A stretch of DNA of 20,288 bases, from positions 1-20,288 of the forward strand of contig DHJA01000286.1 of NCBI GenBank assembly GCA_002404095.1. The letters are read 5' to 3'. The notes beneath the pieces were generated by a model. The model searched no databases. It worked only from the letters and a program-made list of their open reading frames with translations, and was not told where the DNA came from. Every line of letters starts with the position of its first letter. Position 1 is the stretch's first letter. Source of the stretch: Planctomycetaceae bacterium UBA4732. Lineage in GTDB: Bacteria > Planctomycetota > Planctomycetia > Gemmatales > Gemmataceae. A program made the position numbers and the translations under genes. Of the stretch, positions 20,253 through 20,288 are shown in pieces.

Positions 20253-20288
20253 CGGCTAGTGCAACGTCACTCGTACTTTGATGGGTCA

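Overview
The window looks like chromosomal DNA from a planctomycete, most likely Gemmataceae-like. The support is high GC content, several very large Ser/Thr kinases with attached TPR or membrane domains, an ECF sigma factor beside a kinase, and a giant FG-GAP surface protein whose N-terminus carries the LRLExLEDRxLLS-type signature familiar from planctomycete exported proteins. This placement rests on recognised family features, not on a database search. No rRNA, tRNA, CRISPR array or transposase gene was seen.

Layout. 1-3816: a consensus sigma-70 promoter, a leader hairpin, and a membrane Ser/Thr kinase with a long TPR tail; its Pro/Thr-rich N-terminal extension lies in another frame, so one base appears to be missing near 415. 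3839-3986: a compact element with perfect 35-bp terminal inverted repeats and four nested hairpins. 4037-9541: an 1834-residue FG-GAP/VCBS repeat surface protein. 9642-10133: a small secreted protein built of Cys/Tyr/Glu-rich pentapeptides. A strong hairpin separates it from a convergent multi-pass membrane kinase (12430-10217, minus). That kinase is divergent from an ECF sigma factor (12508-13122), which is followed by the stump of a third kinase (13185-13864).

14137-17294 is more accessory in character: a zinc-ribbon membrane protein, a DUF6946-like protein with a possible D...ExK nuclease signature, then a toxin-antitoxin patch. The patch holds an orphan antitoxin-like gene behind a 10-C tract, PIN-toxin remnants on both sides of it, and an intact VapBC-type pair. 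17455-20184 is all on the minus strand, transcribed from high to low coordinates: a HEAT-repeat protein, a MUG-type mismatch DNA glycosylase and a stand-alone CaMKII-association-domain protein. Palindromic GC-rich elements lie on both sides of the glycosylase gene, and one of them supplies its stop codon.

How the parts may work together: the kinase/ECF divergent pair has no visible anti-sigma gene, so phosphorylation control of the sigma factor is a reasonable hypothesis. The kinase stump suggests that the sigma factor once had a second, co-directional kinase partner. The FG-GAP and pentapeptide proteins are probably exported cell-surface products. The toxin-antitoxin patch shows duplication and decay around one surviving module.
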